From contig JAGADS010000044.1 of NCBI GenBank assembly GCA_017613485.1, forward strand, positions 1-10,966: DNA of 10,966 bases, given 5' to 3'. Source of the stretch: Treponema sp. Lineage in GTDB: Bacteria > Spirochaetota > Spirochaetia > Treponematales > Treponemataceae. Made by a program: the position numbers and the translations under genes. Of this stretch, positions 1 to 5,567 are shown in pieces; the first letter of the stretch is position 1, and each line of letters starts with the position of its first letter. The notes under the pieces were generated by a model. The model saw only the letters and a list, made by a program, of their open reading frames with translations. It ran no database searches and was not told the origin of the DNA.

Positions 1-535
1 CTTTCTCATACAAATACTCACCTTTATCCTTATCAAAAGGATTACCAATCTCACAACCTTCAGGAATTGTAAAGGACTCAAGGGAAGAGCCATAAAAAGC
101 AAAAGCCATTATCTTTTTGACCGACGAAGGTAATTCTATAGTTTTTATTTGACATCCTTCAAATGTTCTTGGTTTAATAGTTTCAAGACCATTAGGAAGC
201 CTTACAGAAGAAAACATAGAATAATAAAATGCTTCCTCATCTATTTTCTTAATACAATCTGGTATCCATAAACCACTTATACCATATCCAGCATATTCAA
301 ATGCTCCATTCCCAATAGACGTTACAGGTACACCTTGTATCTCTGCCGGAATTTCAAGTATTTTACCCATAAACTTATTATCATTCTTGAAGCCTGTTAT
401 CTTTACTTCTGTATAGTCATCATTTGCCTTAAATCTAAGATTCGATTCAGGAATAATCACTCGTCCTGTGTTCTTTTGAGCAAATAAAGAAATTGTAAAA
501 CTCAAAAGAAGAAAATTCAAGAATGTTTTTTTCAT
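1..535 (-). CDS. BspA-type leucine-rich-repeat secreted protein (partial, N-terminal 178 codons)
   Basis: Reading leftwards from ATG at 535-533 gives an open frame of 178 codons that runs off the left edge, so the C-terminus is missing. Residues 1-19 form a signal peptide (MKKT, a hydrophobic core, then LFA before Gln20). From about residue 45 the sequence has the LRR_5/BspA pattern: IPAEIQGVPVTSIGNGAF, then repeated blocks ending in I..IDEEAFYYS, LETIKPRTFEGC, VKKIMAFAFYGS and LESFTIPEG. Such repeats build surface adhesins and exported proteins in treponemes, Bacteroidetes and gut Firmicutes. The start is fixed by an AGGAGG Shine-Dalgarno at 546-541, five bases from the ATG. A promoter candidate lies at 660-632. 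Neighbouring genes are unrelated. The family assignment is secure; ligand and final location are unknown because the C-terminus is not visible. Confidence 0.85.
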   Translation of the reverse strand, partial: MKKTFLNFLLLSFTISLFAQKNTGRVIIPESNLRFKANDDYTEVKITGFKNDNKFMGKILEIPAEIQGVPVTSIGNGAFEYAGYGISGLWIPDCIKKIDEEAFYYSMFSSVRLPNGLETIKPRTFEGCQIKTIELPSSVKKIMAFAFYGSSLESFTIPEGCEIGNPFDKDKGEYLYEK

Positions 536-631
536 AATTACCTCCTATCAACATACAAAAAGTTCCTACGATGAAAACATTTTTATAAGTTTTAGTTCAT
601 TAATCATTCACATGTTTTCACCAATATCTTT

Positions 632-660
632 ATACTAAAACCAATAGACAACTTTTTCAA
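632..660 (-). promoter_or_regulatory. Candidate sigma70 promoter for the LRR gene
   Basis: On the minus strand TTGAAA (660-655) is followed after 17 nt by TAGTAT (637-632), 4/6 to the -10 consensus. It would leave a leader of about 90 nt before the ATG at 535. Seen by eye only. Confidence 0.4.
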
Positions 661-686
661 GTAAAAAAAACACAATGGAGATACTT

Positions 687-885
687 ATGAATAAATACAG
701 TATATTTGCTAGGAGTTAGTCTTTTAATTTTGGCAATATTGAGAAATAGTCAATTATTAATTTTGACCGATAAAACGCTGGAATCGGCGGCTGGCACACA
801 CAAACATCTGCACAAGCGAAGCGCGGAAGCCGTTTGTGTGGGACAGACACCGATGGGAAGCGTTTTTTACCACTATAATAATTGA
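687..885 (+). pseudogene. Frameshifted remnant of a tiny hydrophobic ORF
   Basis: ATG at 687 has a GGAG Shine-Dalgarno (677-680) and opens MNKYSIFARS before a TAG at 717-719. In a second frame, entered near TTG 706, the reading continues as LGVSLLILAILRNSQ and stays open to TGA 883-885. Joined by a single frame slip near 705-711, the two give a lysine-bearing start plus a hydrophobic stretch, the shape of a signal peptide or single membrane helix. The second frame then runs through the large hairpin at 772-866, so its later residues are probably not real protein. It may be a decayed small gene, or chance; nothing recognisable was identified. Confidence 0.25.
772..866. repeat. Long nested hairpin, possible repeat element or bidirectional terminator
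   Basis: Paired segments are nested in order: AAAACGCT (772-779) with AGCGTTTT (859-866); ATCGG (783-787) with CCGAT (850-854); CTG (791-793) with CAG (844-846); CACACAAAC (797-805) with GTTTGTGTG (832-840). The apical part is a 26-nt GC-rich loop. An alternative pairing, CGGCT (788-792) with AGCCG (828-832), is also possible. The outer stem ends in six T on the plus strand and starts with four A, so it could terminate transcription in either direction. GC content is higher than in the flanking AT-rich spacer. It could also be a dispersed extragenic repeat or a structured RNA; only one copy is visible here. Confidence 0.6.
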
Positions 886-910
886 TTTACATGTTTCTAT
901 CTGATATACT
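882..910 (+). promoter_or_regulatory. Promoter of the hisA-hisIE fusion, probably giving a leaderless mRNA
   Basis: TTGATT (882-887), a 17-nt spacer and TATACT (905-910) form a good sigma70-type promoter. The ATG of the next gene is at 920, only nine bases after the -10 box, and no Shine-Dalgarno lies upstream. Transcription would therefore begin within a few bases of the start codon. Confidence 0.55.
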
Positions 911-919
911 GATATTATT

Positions 920-2221
920 ATGGTAATTTCTTCTATTGATTTGAAAGACGGACATGTTGTTCAGTTGAAAAACGGTAAGGATCTTGTATTGCAGCGTGAT
1001 GATGCTGATGCCCTTATCGCACAATTTGATACATACGGTGAGGTTGCAATCATTGACCTGGACGCGGCAATGCGTAATACAGACGAAAAGGGCAACACCA
1101 AGAATACGGCACTTTTAAAGTCACTGCTGCGTAAGGGCAACGTAAGGGTAGGCGGAGGAATTCGCGACGTAAAGAAGGCAAGGCAGCTGATTTCACTTGG
1201 AGCCGAAAAAGTAATCATCGGTTCGGCGGCCTGGAATGCGGAAAGGAAAAGCGAAGGAGACCCAATCCTCAACACGGCTTTTCTCAAGGAACTCTGTGAT
1301 GCAATCGGAAAACAGAGGGTCATAATCTCTGTGGATGCCATCAACGGAAAAATCGCACTCAAGGGATGGACGGAAACCGCTAACATTTCCCTTGTGGAAG
1401 GGGCAAAGGCGGCGGAACAGTTTGCAAGCGAGCTTTTGTTCACCTGTGTGGAAAAGGAAGGATGCATGCAGGGCACGGACATGAGCATGGTAAAATCCCT
1501 CAGGGAAGCCGTTAAATGCCGTGTGGTCGCAGCGGGTGGAGTAAATTCACTTGACCAGATCGAAGAACTTGAGCGCATGGGTTGTGACGTTCAGCTTGGC
1601 ATGGCACTCTACACCGGAAAAGTTGACCTAAAGGACAGCTTCATCAGATGCCTTGACTGGAAAAAAGTTGACGGAATGATTCCTGTAATCGCACAAAGCA
1701 CTCACGGCCAAGTGCTCATGATGGGATACTCAAACAAAGAGGCCCTTGAAAAATCATTTGAGACAAAAAAACTCACATTCTTCAGCAGGACAAGAAACAC
1801 TCTCTGGACAAAAGGAGAGACAAGCAACAATTACCTTAACCTTGTAAAAATGCGTGTTGACTGCGACCGCGATACAATCCTTGCAACAGTAATACCCGAC
1901 GGACCTACATGCCACACCGGACACTGGACATGCTTTGGCTCCGAGGCAGACGAAAAAAGCAGCATGGAACGCCTGTACCAGACAATAAGCGAGCGTTTTG
2001 CAAATCCACGTCCCGGAAGCTATACCGCCACATTGAACGACAAGCGTGTTCGCGAAAAAGTCATGGAGGAGGCCGAGGAACTTACTGAAGCTGAAGGAAA
2101 GGACGAGGTTATCTGGGAAGCGGCAGACCTTCTGTATTTCGTAAGCGTCCTCATGTACAAAGAGGGAGTGAATTGGCAGGATGTCTATGATGAGCTTGAC
2201 AAGAGGCACAAAGAAAAATAG
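920..2221 (+). CDS. hisA-hisIE: Trifunctional HisA-HisI-HisE fusion (histidine biosynthesis)
   Basis: A 433-aa cytosolic enzyme joining three steps of histidine synthesis. Residues 1-248 are a HisA-type (beta/alpha)8 barrel (ProFAR isomerase): base Asp8 in SIDLKDG, phosphate-binding VGGGIRD (77-83), VDA (138-140) and AAGGV (204-208). Residues 250-345 are HisI (phosphoribosyl-AMP cyclohydrolase), with SRTRNTLWTKGETSNN, metal-binding Asp314/316/318 and Cys315, and Cys331/Cys338 in PDGPTCHTGHWTCF. Residues 346-433 are HisE (phosphoribosyl-ATP pyrophosphatase), with EEAEE (383-387) and EAADLL (400-405). HisIE fusions are common; adding HisA is unusual. The position of the second HisA catalytic Asp (KDGT in Thermotoga HisA) reads KEGC, with Glu180. 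The start at 920 matches the conserved HisA N-terminus. No other his gene is adjacent. The M50 gene follows 23 nt later. Confidence 0.93.
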   Translation: MVISSIDLKDGHVVQLKNGKDLVLQRDDADALIAQFDTYGEVAIIDLDAAMRNTDEKGNTKNTALLKSLLRKGNVRVGGGIRDVKKARQLISLGAEKVIIGSAAWNAERKSEGDPILNTAFLKELCDAIGKQRVIISVDAINGKIALKGWTETANISLVEGAKAAEQFASELLFTCVEKEGCMQGTDMSMVKSLREAVKCRVVAAGGVNSLDQIEELERMGCDVQLGMALYTGKVDLKDSFIRCLDWKKVDGMIPVIAQSTHGQVLMMGYSNKEALEKSFETKKLTFFSRTRNTLWTKGETSNNYLNLVKMRVDCDRDTILATVIPDGPTCHTGHWTCFGSEADEKSSMERLYQTISERFANPRPGSYTATLNDKRVREKVMEEAEELTEAEGKDEVIWEAADLLYFVSVLMYKEGVNWQDVYDELDKRHKEK

Positions 2222-2244
2222 GACCGGTAATTAATAATTATTCT

Positions 2245-2883
2245 ATGGGTGATTTTGATTTAGTTTCAAAGCTTTATTCCATTCCCGGCATCGTACTTGG
2301 ACTTACGCTCCATGAATACTGTCATGCTCTTGCGGCATACAAGCTGGGTGATGAAACGGCAAAGACAGAAGGCAGGATCACGTTCAATCCACTCAAGCAC
2401 ATTGATCCGCTGGGATTCATCTTCATACTGTTTGCGGGATTCGGATGGGCTAAACCTGTTTCATTTCACCCGGAAAACCTGTCTCATCCGCGAAGGGACA
2501 AGGCTCTTATTGCGGCGGCGGGTCCGCTTTCAAATCTTGCTCTTGGACTTTTATCAATGCTGCTTCTCAAGTATGCCTTTCCGATTATCTACGGCTGGAA
2601 AATCCCTGCAAGCATCATGAGCATTTTGACCATCGTCTTCTTTGACATGGCGCTGATTAACCTGGGGCTTTTTGTATTCAACATACTGCCACTGCCACCT
2701 CTGGACGGAAGCCACATCTTCCTTGCAGGCCTGAACCTCAAACCAGAGACAGAAAACAAAATCTACCGCTACGGAACGATAGTATTATTTGCAATCATCA
2801 TCCTGGAGAACGTCCTTCACTACGACATAATCCCCATCGGGAAATTCACCAGCTGGGTGTTCAATCTGTTTTTTCCCAGCTGA
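2245..2883 (+). CDS. Site-2 protease family (M50) membrane metalloprotease
   Basis: A 212-aa polytopic membrane protein. The zinc-binding HEYCH motif is at residues 23-27, inside the first hydrophobic segment. It is followed by the family-typical block GRITFNPLKHIDPLG (43-57), AAGPLSN (91-97) and the third zinc ligand Asp154 in NILPLPPLDGSH (146-157). All expected metal ligands (His23, His27, Asp154) are present, so it is probably active. Members of this compact branch, without PDZ or CBS domains, cleave substrates within the membrane; the substrate cannot be read from sequence. No clear Shine-Dalgarno precedes ATG 2245, and no convincing own promoter was seen in the 23-nt gap after the his fusion, so expression may depend on transcription from upstream. 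It converges with the minus-strand regulator that ends at 2914. Confidence 0.88.
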   Translation: MGDFDLVSKLYSIPGIVLGLTLHEYCHALAAYKLGDETAKTEGRITFNPLKHIDPLGFIFILFAGFGWAKPVSFHPENLSHPRRDKALIAAAGPLSNLALGLLSMLLLKYAFPIIYGWKIPASIMSILTIVFFDMALINLGLFVFNILPLPPLDGSHIFLAGLNLKPETENKIYRYGTIVLFAIIILENVLHYDIIPIGKFTSWVFNLFFPS

Positions 2884-2913
2884 TCAAGTAGTGAATCTCC
2901 TTTCAACTTACAA

Positions 2914-3111
2914 TCAACTTGCCTCCCAGAAAAGGTCGTTCAATGTTACTCCCAGAACCCTGCAGATTGCGATGCACAGGTTGATCGTAGGATTGTAGTC
3001 TCCTTTTTCGATTGCATTGATTGTCTGACGGCTGACATTCACCGCCTTTGCCAAATCTTCCTGCGACATATCCTTTAGTGCGCGTGCAGACTTCAATTTT
3101 AGATTCTTCAT
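2914..3111 (-). CDS. Small Xre/Cro-family HTH transcriptional regulator
   Basis: A 65-aa protein made almost entirely of one helix-turn-helix: LKSARALKDMSQEDLAKAVN (helices 1-2), VSRQTINAIEKG (turn and recognition helix), then YNPTINLCIAICRVLGVTLNDLF. This is the YozG-like short regulator class, with no sensor or oligomerisation domain. The chosen start is ATG 3111-3109, six bases after CGGAGGTG (3125-3118). A GTG at 3120 would sit inside that ribosome-binding site and add three residues, so it is unlikely. It lies 15 nt downstream of the DERQ membrane protein, in the same operon. This membrane-protein/mini-Xre pair is common in Firmicutes and related anaerobes. It probably controls the shared promoter at 3755-3727, where inverted repeats lie; that is inference. 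Confidence 0.9.
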   Translation of the reverse strand: MKNLKLKSARALKDMSQEDLAKAVNVSRQTINAIEKGDYNPTINLCIAICRVLGVTLNDLFWEAS

Positions 3112-3126
3112 ATTGCGCACCTCCGC

Positions 3127-3636
3127 TTATTCCTGGTCCTGATCTTTTTCTTCCTTTTTTGACATCAGTTTCTTTACAAGAAGGCTTGCCATGATTATCA
3201 CAATAAATATTCCAGCAGCAAGATTCATGATCCTGTACCAGTCGTCGTTGTCAAGAAAGAACTTTACTATGAACGAGATGCCCAAGACTGTCATGATGAC
3301 ATACCATGCTTTCGGCATTGACTTGTTCGGTGTAAAATATGCGTCACTGAAAATCGATACCTCAACGAACACAAGGCTCGCAAGCAGACAGATAAGCATT
3401 CCAAGGATACCAGGCACACCGATGACAAGAGGCTCACCGGTAAATATCTCGATGATGAAGACAACAACCTCAGCCAGCACAAAGGTAATGAATCCGCCCC
3501 TGAATGCCCTTCCCCTGGCAGCAATCTGACGCTCGTCATACTCAGAGCCCTTCATTCCCTTCCTCTTGATCAAAACCACAGTAACCAAAACAACCGCAAG
3601 ACCAACTACCAATCCGATTCCAAATGCTATAGACAT
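3127..3636 (-). CDS. Five-helix membrane protein with DERQ motif (DUF2178/DUF3796-like)
   Basis: A 169-aa integral membrane protein. Hydrophobic segments lie at about residues 3-24, 48-66, 70-95, 109-126 and 134-155, and the C-terminus is highly charged (KKEEKDQDQE). The loop after helix 1 carries EYDERQIAARGRAFRGGF. A DERQ followed by an Arg/Lys-Ala-aromatic stretch is typical of small membrane proteins encoded next to mini-Xre regulators. No catalytic motif is visible and the function is unknown; a role with the neighbouring regulator is likely from pairing alone. The start has a good Shine-Dalgarno, AAAGGAG (3650-3644), seven bases from ATG 3636. It is the first gene of the operon, with the promoter at 3755-3727. 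The exact DUF family is uncertain without a profile search. Confidence 0.8.
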   Translation of the reverse strand: MSIAFGIGLVVGLAVVLVTVVLIKRKGMKGSEYDERQIAARGRAFRGGFITFVLAEVVVFIIEIFTGEPLVIGVPGILGMLICLLASLVFVEVSIFSDAYFTPNKSMPKAWYVIMTVLGISFIVKFFLDNDDWYRIMNLAAGIFIVIIMASLLVKKLMSKKEEKDQDQE

Positions 3637-3691
3637 AATATTTCTCCTTTACGGGACATTCCAAATCCCATTATCTGATTTATTCTCAAGA

Positions 3692-3714
3692 AAACAGGCG
3701 TGCACTTCCTGTTT
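3692..3714. promoter_or_regulatory. Inverted repeat just downstream of the operon start site (operator candidate)
   Basis: AAACAGG (3692-3698) and CCTGTTT (3708-3714) are perfect 7-bp arms around a 9-nt spacer. It sits at about +6 to +28 of the minus-strand transcript, a typical place for a repressor site or a leader hairpin. Binding by the mini-Xre protein is inference. Confidence 0.45.
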
Positions 3715-3726
3715 GTCTTTTTGTAT

Positions 3727-3755
3727 AATATACACGACATTTTGTATTATGTCAA
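3727..3755 (-). promoter_or_regulatory. Near-consensus promoter of the membrane-protein/Xre operon
   Basis: On the minus strand a perfect TTGACA (3755-3750), exactly 17 nt, then TATATT (3732-3727). Transcription would start near 3720, giving a leader of about 85 nt. It is the strongest promoter-like sequence in the window. Confidence 0.75.
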
Positions 3756-3767
3756 GTATTTTTGACA
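3736..3767. promoter_or_regulatory. Overlapping inverted repeats across the -35 region
   Basis: GACAT (3736-3740) pairs with ATGTC (3749-3753) inside the promoter spacer. TGTCAA (3750-3755, the -35 box itself read on the plus strand) pairs with TTGACA (3762-3767) around six bases. Both could be Xre-type operator half-sites. The second TTGACA points rightwards, but no good -10 box follows it. Confidence 0.4.
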
Positions 3768-3820
3768 AAAAGTTTAAAATATTTTTTTAATGTGATAGAG
3801 TCGCTTTTCAGACTAAAAAA

Positions 3821-3844
3821 GTCCACTGGCAGGCGACCTTTTGG
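3821..3844 (+). repeat. 24-bp motif, left copy (inverted relative to 8584-8607)
   Basis: The motif reads GTC-ACTG-CAGGCGAC-TTTTGG with three variable positions. It matches the reverse complement of 8584-8607 at 21 of 24 bases by hand alignment. It lies 65 nt upstream of the truncated ankyrin gene. It may be a shared operator or a recombination relic. Confidence 0.5.
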
Positions 3845-3909
3845 CTTTTAAACCGCTGTATATTCAACATATATGAAACTTGTGCTAAACTTAGTAAAGG
3901 GGGATTTGT

Positions 3910-4506
3910 ATGGCCTTGATATTTGATGCCGTAAAGAAAGCTGAGGGAGAACTTGTACTTGAAGAATCTGTGCCCCTGAGAATTCAGGACAGGGATCTGG
4001 TTTACCTGATGACCAATGATTTTACCGTCATCTGTGAAAAGCTCAGGTCATTTGGCTGCCGAATCCCCAAAGCGGAGGACTTCAGGGAAAATCCGTTGCT
4101 TGACCAGAGAGTAAGGCGGAAAATGTCTGAGCTCGGCGCAACATGGTCCCTGACTGTCAAGACCAACTTTTCCATCCTCAATTATCTGGAGCCAAAAAGT
4201 CAAACTCCCTACATACTCTTTCTTTCAGCCCTGACCCCGGACGGAACTAATTCCAGCGTCGTAAGGCTCTTCCATTCTGTCTTCAACGATGACGCTGATG
4301 AACTGCGGTCATTTGTCAAAAAAGGCTATGACATAAACCAGACCATTGAACGAGGAGTCACCCCCCTGATGCTTGCGGCCAGTACGGATTCATTCGACTG
4401 CTTAAAGGCCCTGGTTGAACTGGGTGCGGACATAAATGCCAAGGATGCAAACGGACAGACTGCCTTGATGTACAGCACCTTCAACAACTCTGTCTTTTCC
4501 CGGTGA
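3910..4506 (+). pseudogene. Truncated ankyrin-repeat protein, paralogue of 8664-10595
   Basis: The frame encodes 198 aa with a good Shine-Dalgarno (AAAGGGGG, 3896-3903). It aligns without a gap to the first 195 residues of the 643-aa protein at 8664-10595, with 106 identities by hand count. Residues 1-115 are the shared N-terminal domain. Its core (31-80) is about 70 percent identical, with the block YxMTNDFTVI and later RIPxxEDFRENP. Residues 116-195 hold about two ankyrin repeats (GVTPLMLAAS, LVELGADINAKDANGQTALM). Homology stops abruptly inside the third repeat: FNNSV is followed by Phe-Ser-Arg and a TGA, whereas the paralogue continues for 448 more residues. The remaining repeats and the C-terminal domain are absent from the following DNA. 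Most likely a broken gene, although a functional short form is possible. It converges on the WYL gene, 12 nt away. Confidence 0.75.
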
Positions 4507-4540
4507 ATGAAAGACTAATTACACCTTAATCCCATTCACC
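4502..4540. repeat. 8-bp inverted repeat at the convergent gene junction
   Basis: GGTGAATG (4502-4509) and CATTCACC (4533-4540) are perfect arms around 23 nt. The repeat covers the stop codons of both the truncated ankyrin gene and the WYL gene. It could be a weak bidirectional terminator, but neither side has a T-tract. It coincides with the point where homology to the full ankyrin gene ends. Confidence 0.4.
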
Positions 4541-5541
4541 TTCTCCCTTCTATCAAGCCAGTCATCGACTAATTCCTTTGGAGCAATCGGGAAAGCTTCA
4601 TCCGCCCATTGCCATGTCCATCGTCTGATTGAGTTCAGTTGATTGCTGCGGAAACTCAATATGATGCCATCACCATCAGGACCAGGATTTTTCCTGTCAT
4701 CAATAATTGTCTGGTTTTCTCCCCAAAGCCTGTTTCTTGCATATCGTGCGGCATATCCATGCAGATGAATCTTGAAATCCAAATAATAATCGTGGCACAT
4801 ACAACCAAATGAACCGACTGTCATTTTCCGAAAATCATAATCTGAGGGAAGTTTGAAAGTTTCTTCCGTAAGCTTTAGTTTTTTCATTTCACCAAGGGAA
4901 TAACGTCTCCTTCCTTTCTTGTTAACATCAAAACCATGCAAGTTCCAATTACCGTTATCATAAATCAGTTGCCATGGCTGAACACATCTCGTAGACGGTT
5001 TCTTGTCTGTCAGCGACTGGTATTCAAAAACAATCAGTCTATTTTCCTGAAGTGCTTTGTCAATAATTCTCCATGTTTCGGCCGGAATATTTTTATTCGG
5101 GGCACCGACAAAAATTATCCTGTCATTGTCAGGCTGTTTATTTATCTTTATATTCTCAATCGACAGGTCACGGGTTTCAATTGCAAGAGATTCAAAGACT
5201 TCCTGTGCTTCCTTGTAAAGTGGATTATCCTTTACCGTCTCCATGAGTGTCTTAATCAGTTTAGCGGCTTTTGCAGCGTTTTCATCGGTGTAAAAACGTG
5301 GCAGCCGGTATTTTGGATCAGTATAGAAATATCCGTTTGTCTCAAAATCCGTATCTATCGGAGCCTGATATTTTTCCTGTAATTCTTCAATGTCCCGGAA
5401 AAATGAAGTTTTACTGGTTTTTATATCATATTTTGTGGCAAGCTCAGAAATAATCTGATTCCATTTCAATTTCCTTCCAGATGCAATTATCTCATCAATC
5501 GCCTGATATCGTTTTGCTTTTTCCGTAAAGTCAACTGGCAT
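4519..5541 (-). CDS. WYL-domain transcriptional regulator
   Basis: A 340-aa cytosolic DNA-binding protein. Residues 8-60 are a winged HTH of the DeoR/HTH_11 type (RYQAIDEIIASGRKLKWNQI, then TSFFRDIEELQEKY). A linker with YRLPRFYTDENAA follows. Residues 155-225 are the WYL domain: LIVFEYQSLTDKKPSTRCVQPWQLIYDNGNWNL, with the name-giving W-Y-L reading W-N-L, and RRRYSLGEMKKLKL. Residues 250-335 match the C-terminal extension (WCX). WYL domains sense nucleotides or nucleic acid and often control phage-defence genes. The start has GGAG seven bases upstream of ATG 5541. It follows the 296-aa unknown gene by 26 nt on the same strand and is probably cotranscribed. Regulation of its own operon is likely but inferred. 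Confidence 0.9.
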   Translation of the reverse strand: MPVDFTEKAKRYQAIDEIIASGRKLKWNQIISELATKYDIKTSKTSFFRDIEELQEKYQAPIDTDFETNGYFYTDPKYRLPRFYTDENAAKAAKLIKTLMETVKDNPLYKEAQEVFESLAIETRDLSIENIKINKQPDNDRIIFVGAPNKNIPAETWRIIDKALQENRLIVFEYQSLTDKKPSTRCVQPWQLIYDNGNWNLHGFDVNKKGRRRYSLGEMKKLKLTEETFKLPSDYDFRKMTVGSFGCMCHDYYLDFKIHLHGYAARYARNRLWGENQTIIDDRKNPGPDGDGIILSFRSNQLNSIRRWTWQWADEAFPIAPKELVDDWLDRREKVNGIKV

Positions 5542-5567
5542 ACCAATTCTCCATTAAAAAATTTTTC

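Noticed and set aside
772..866. Hairpin as an integron attC site
   Set aside because: The expected core sites (RYYYAAC and GTTRRRY pairs) are not found at the ends of the stem, and no integrase or cassette array is in the window.
961..1578. Long antisense open frame opposite the HisA domain
   Set aside because: It lies fully inside a gene with clear catalytic motifs, its translation is serine-rich low-information sequence, and there is no ribosome-binding site. Similar shadows occur at 1754-2209, 3191-3529, 4936-5382, 7385-7675 and 9450-9734.
2851..2881. AGCTGGG/CCCAGCT hairpin at the end of the M50 gene as a terminator
   Set aside because: The arms are perfect, but the six-T run is inside the loop and none follows the stem on either strand. 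It also lies within codons for the conserved C-terminus.
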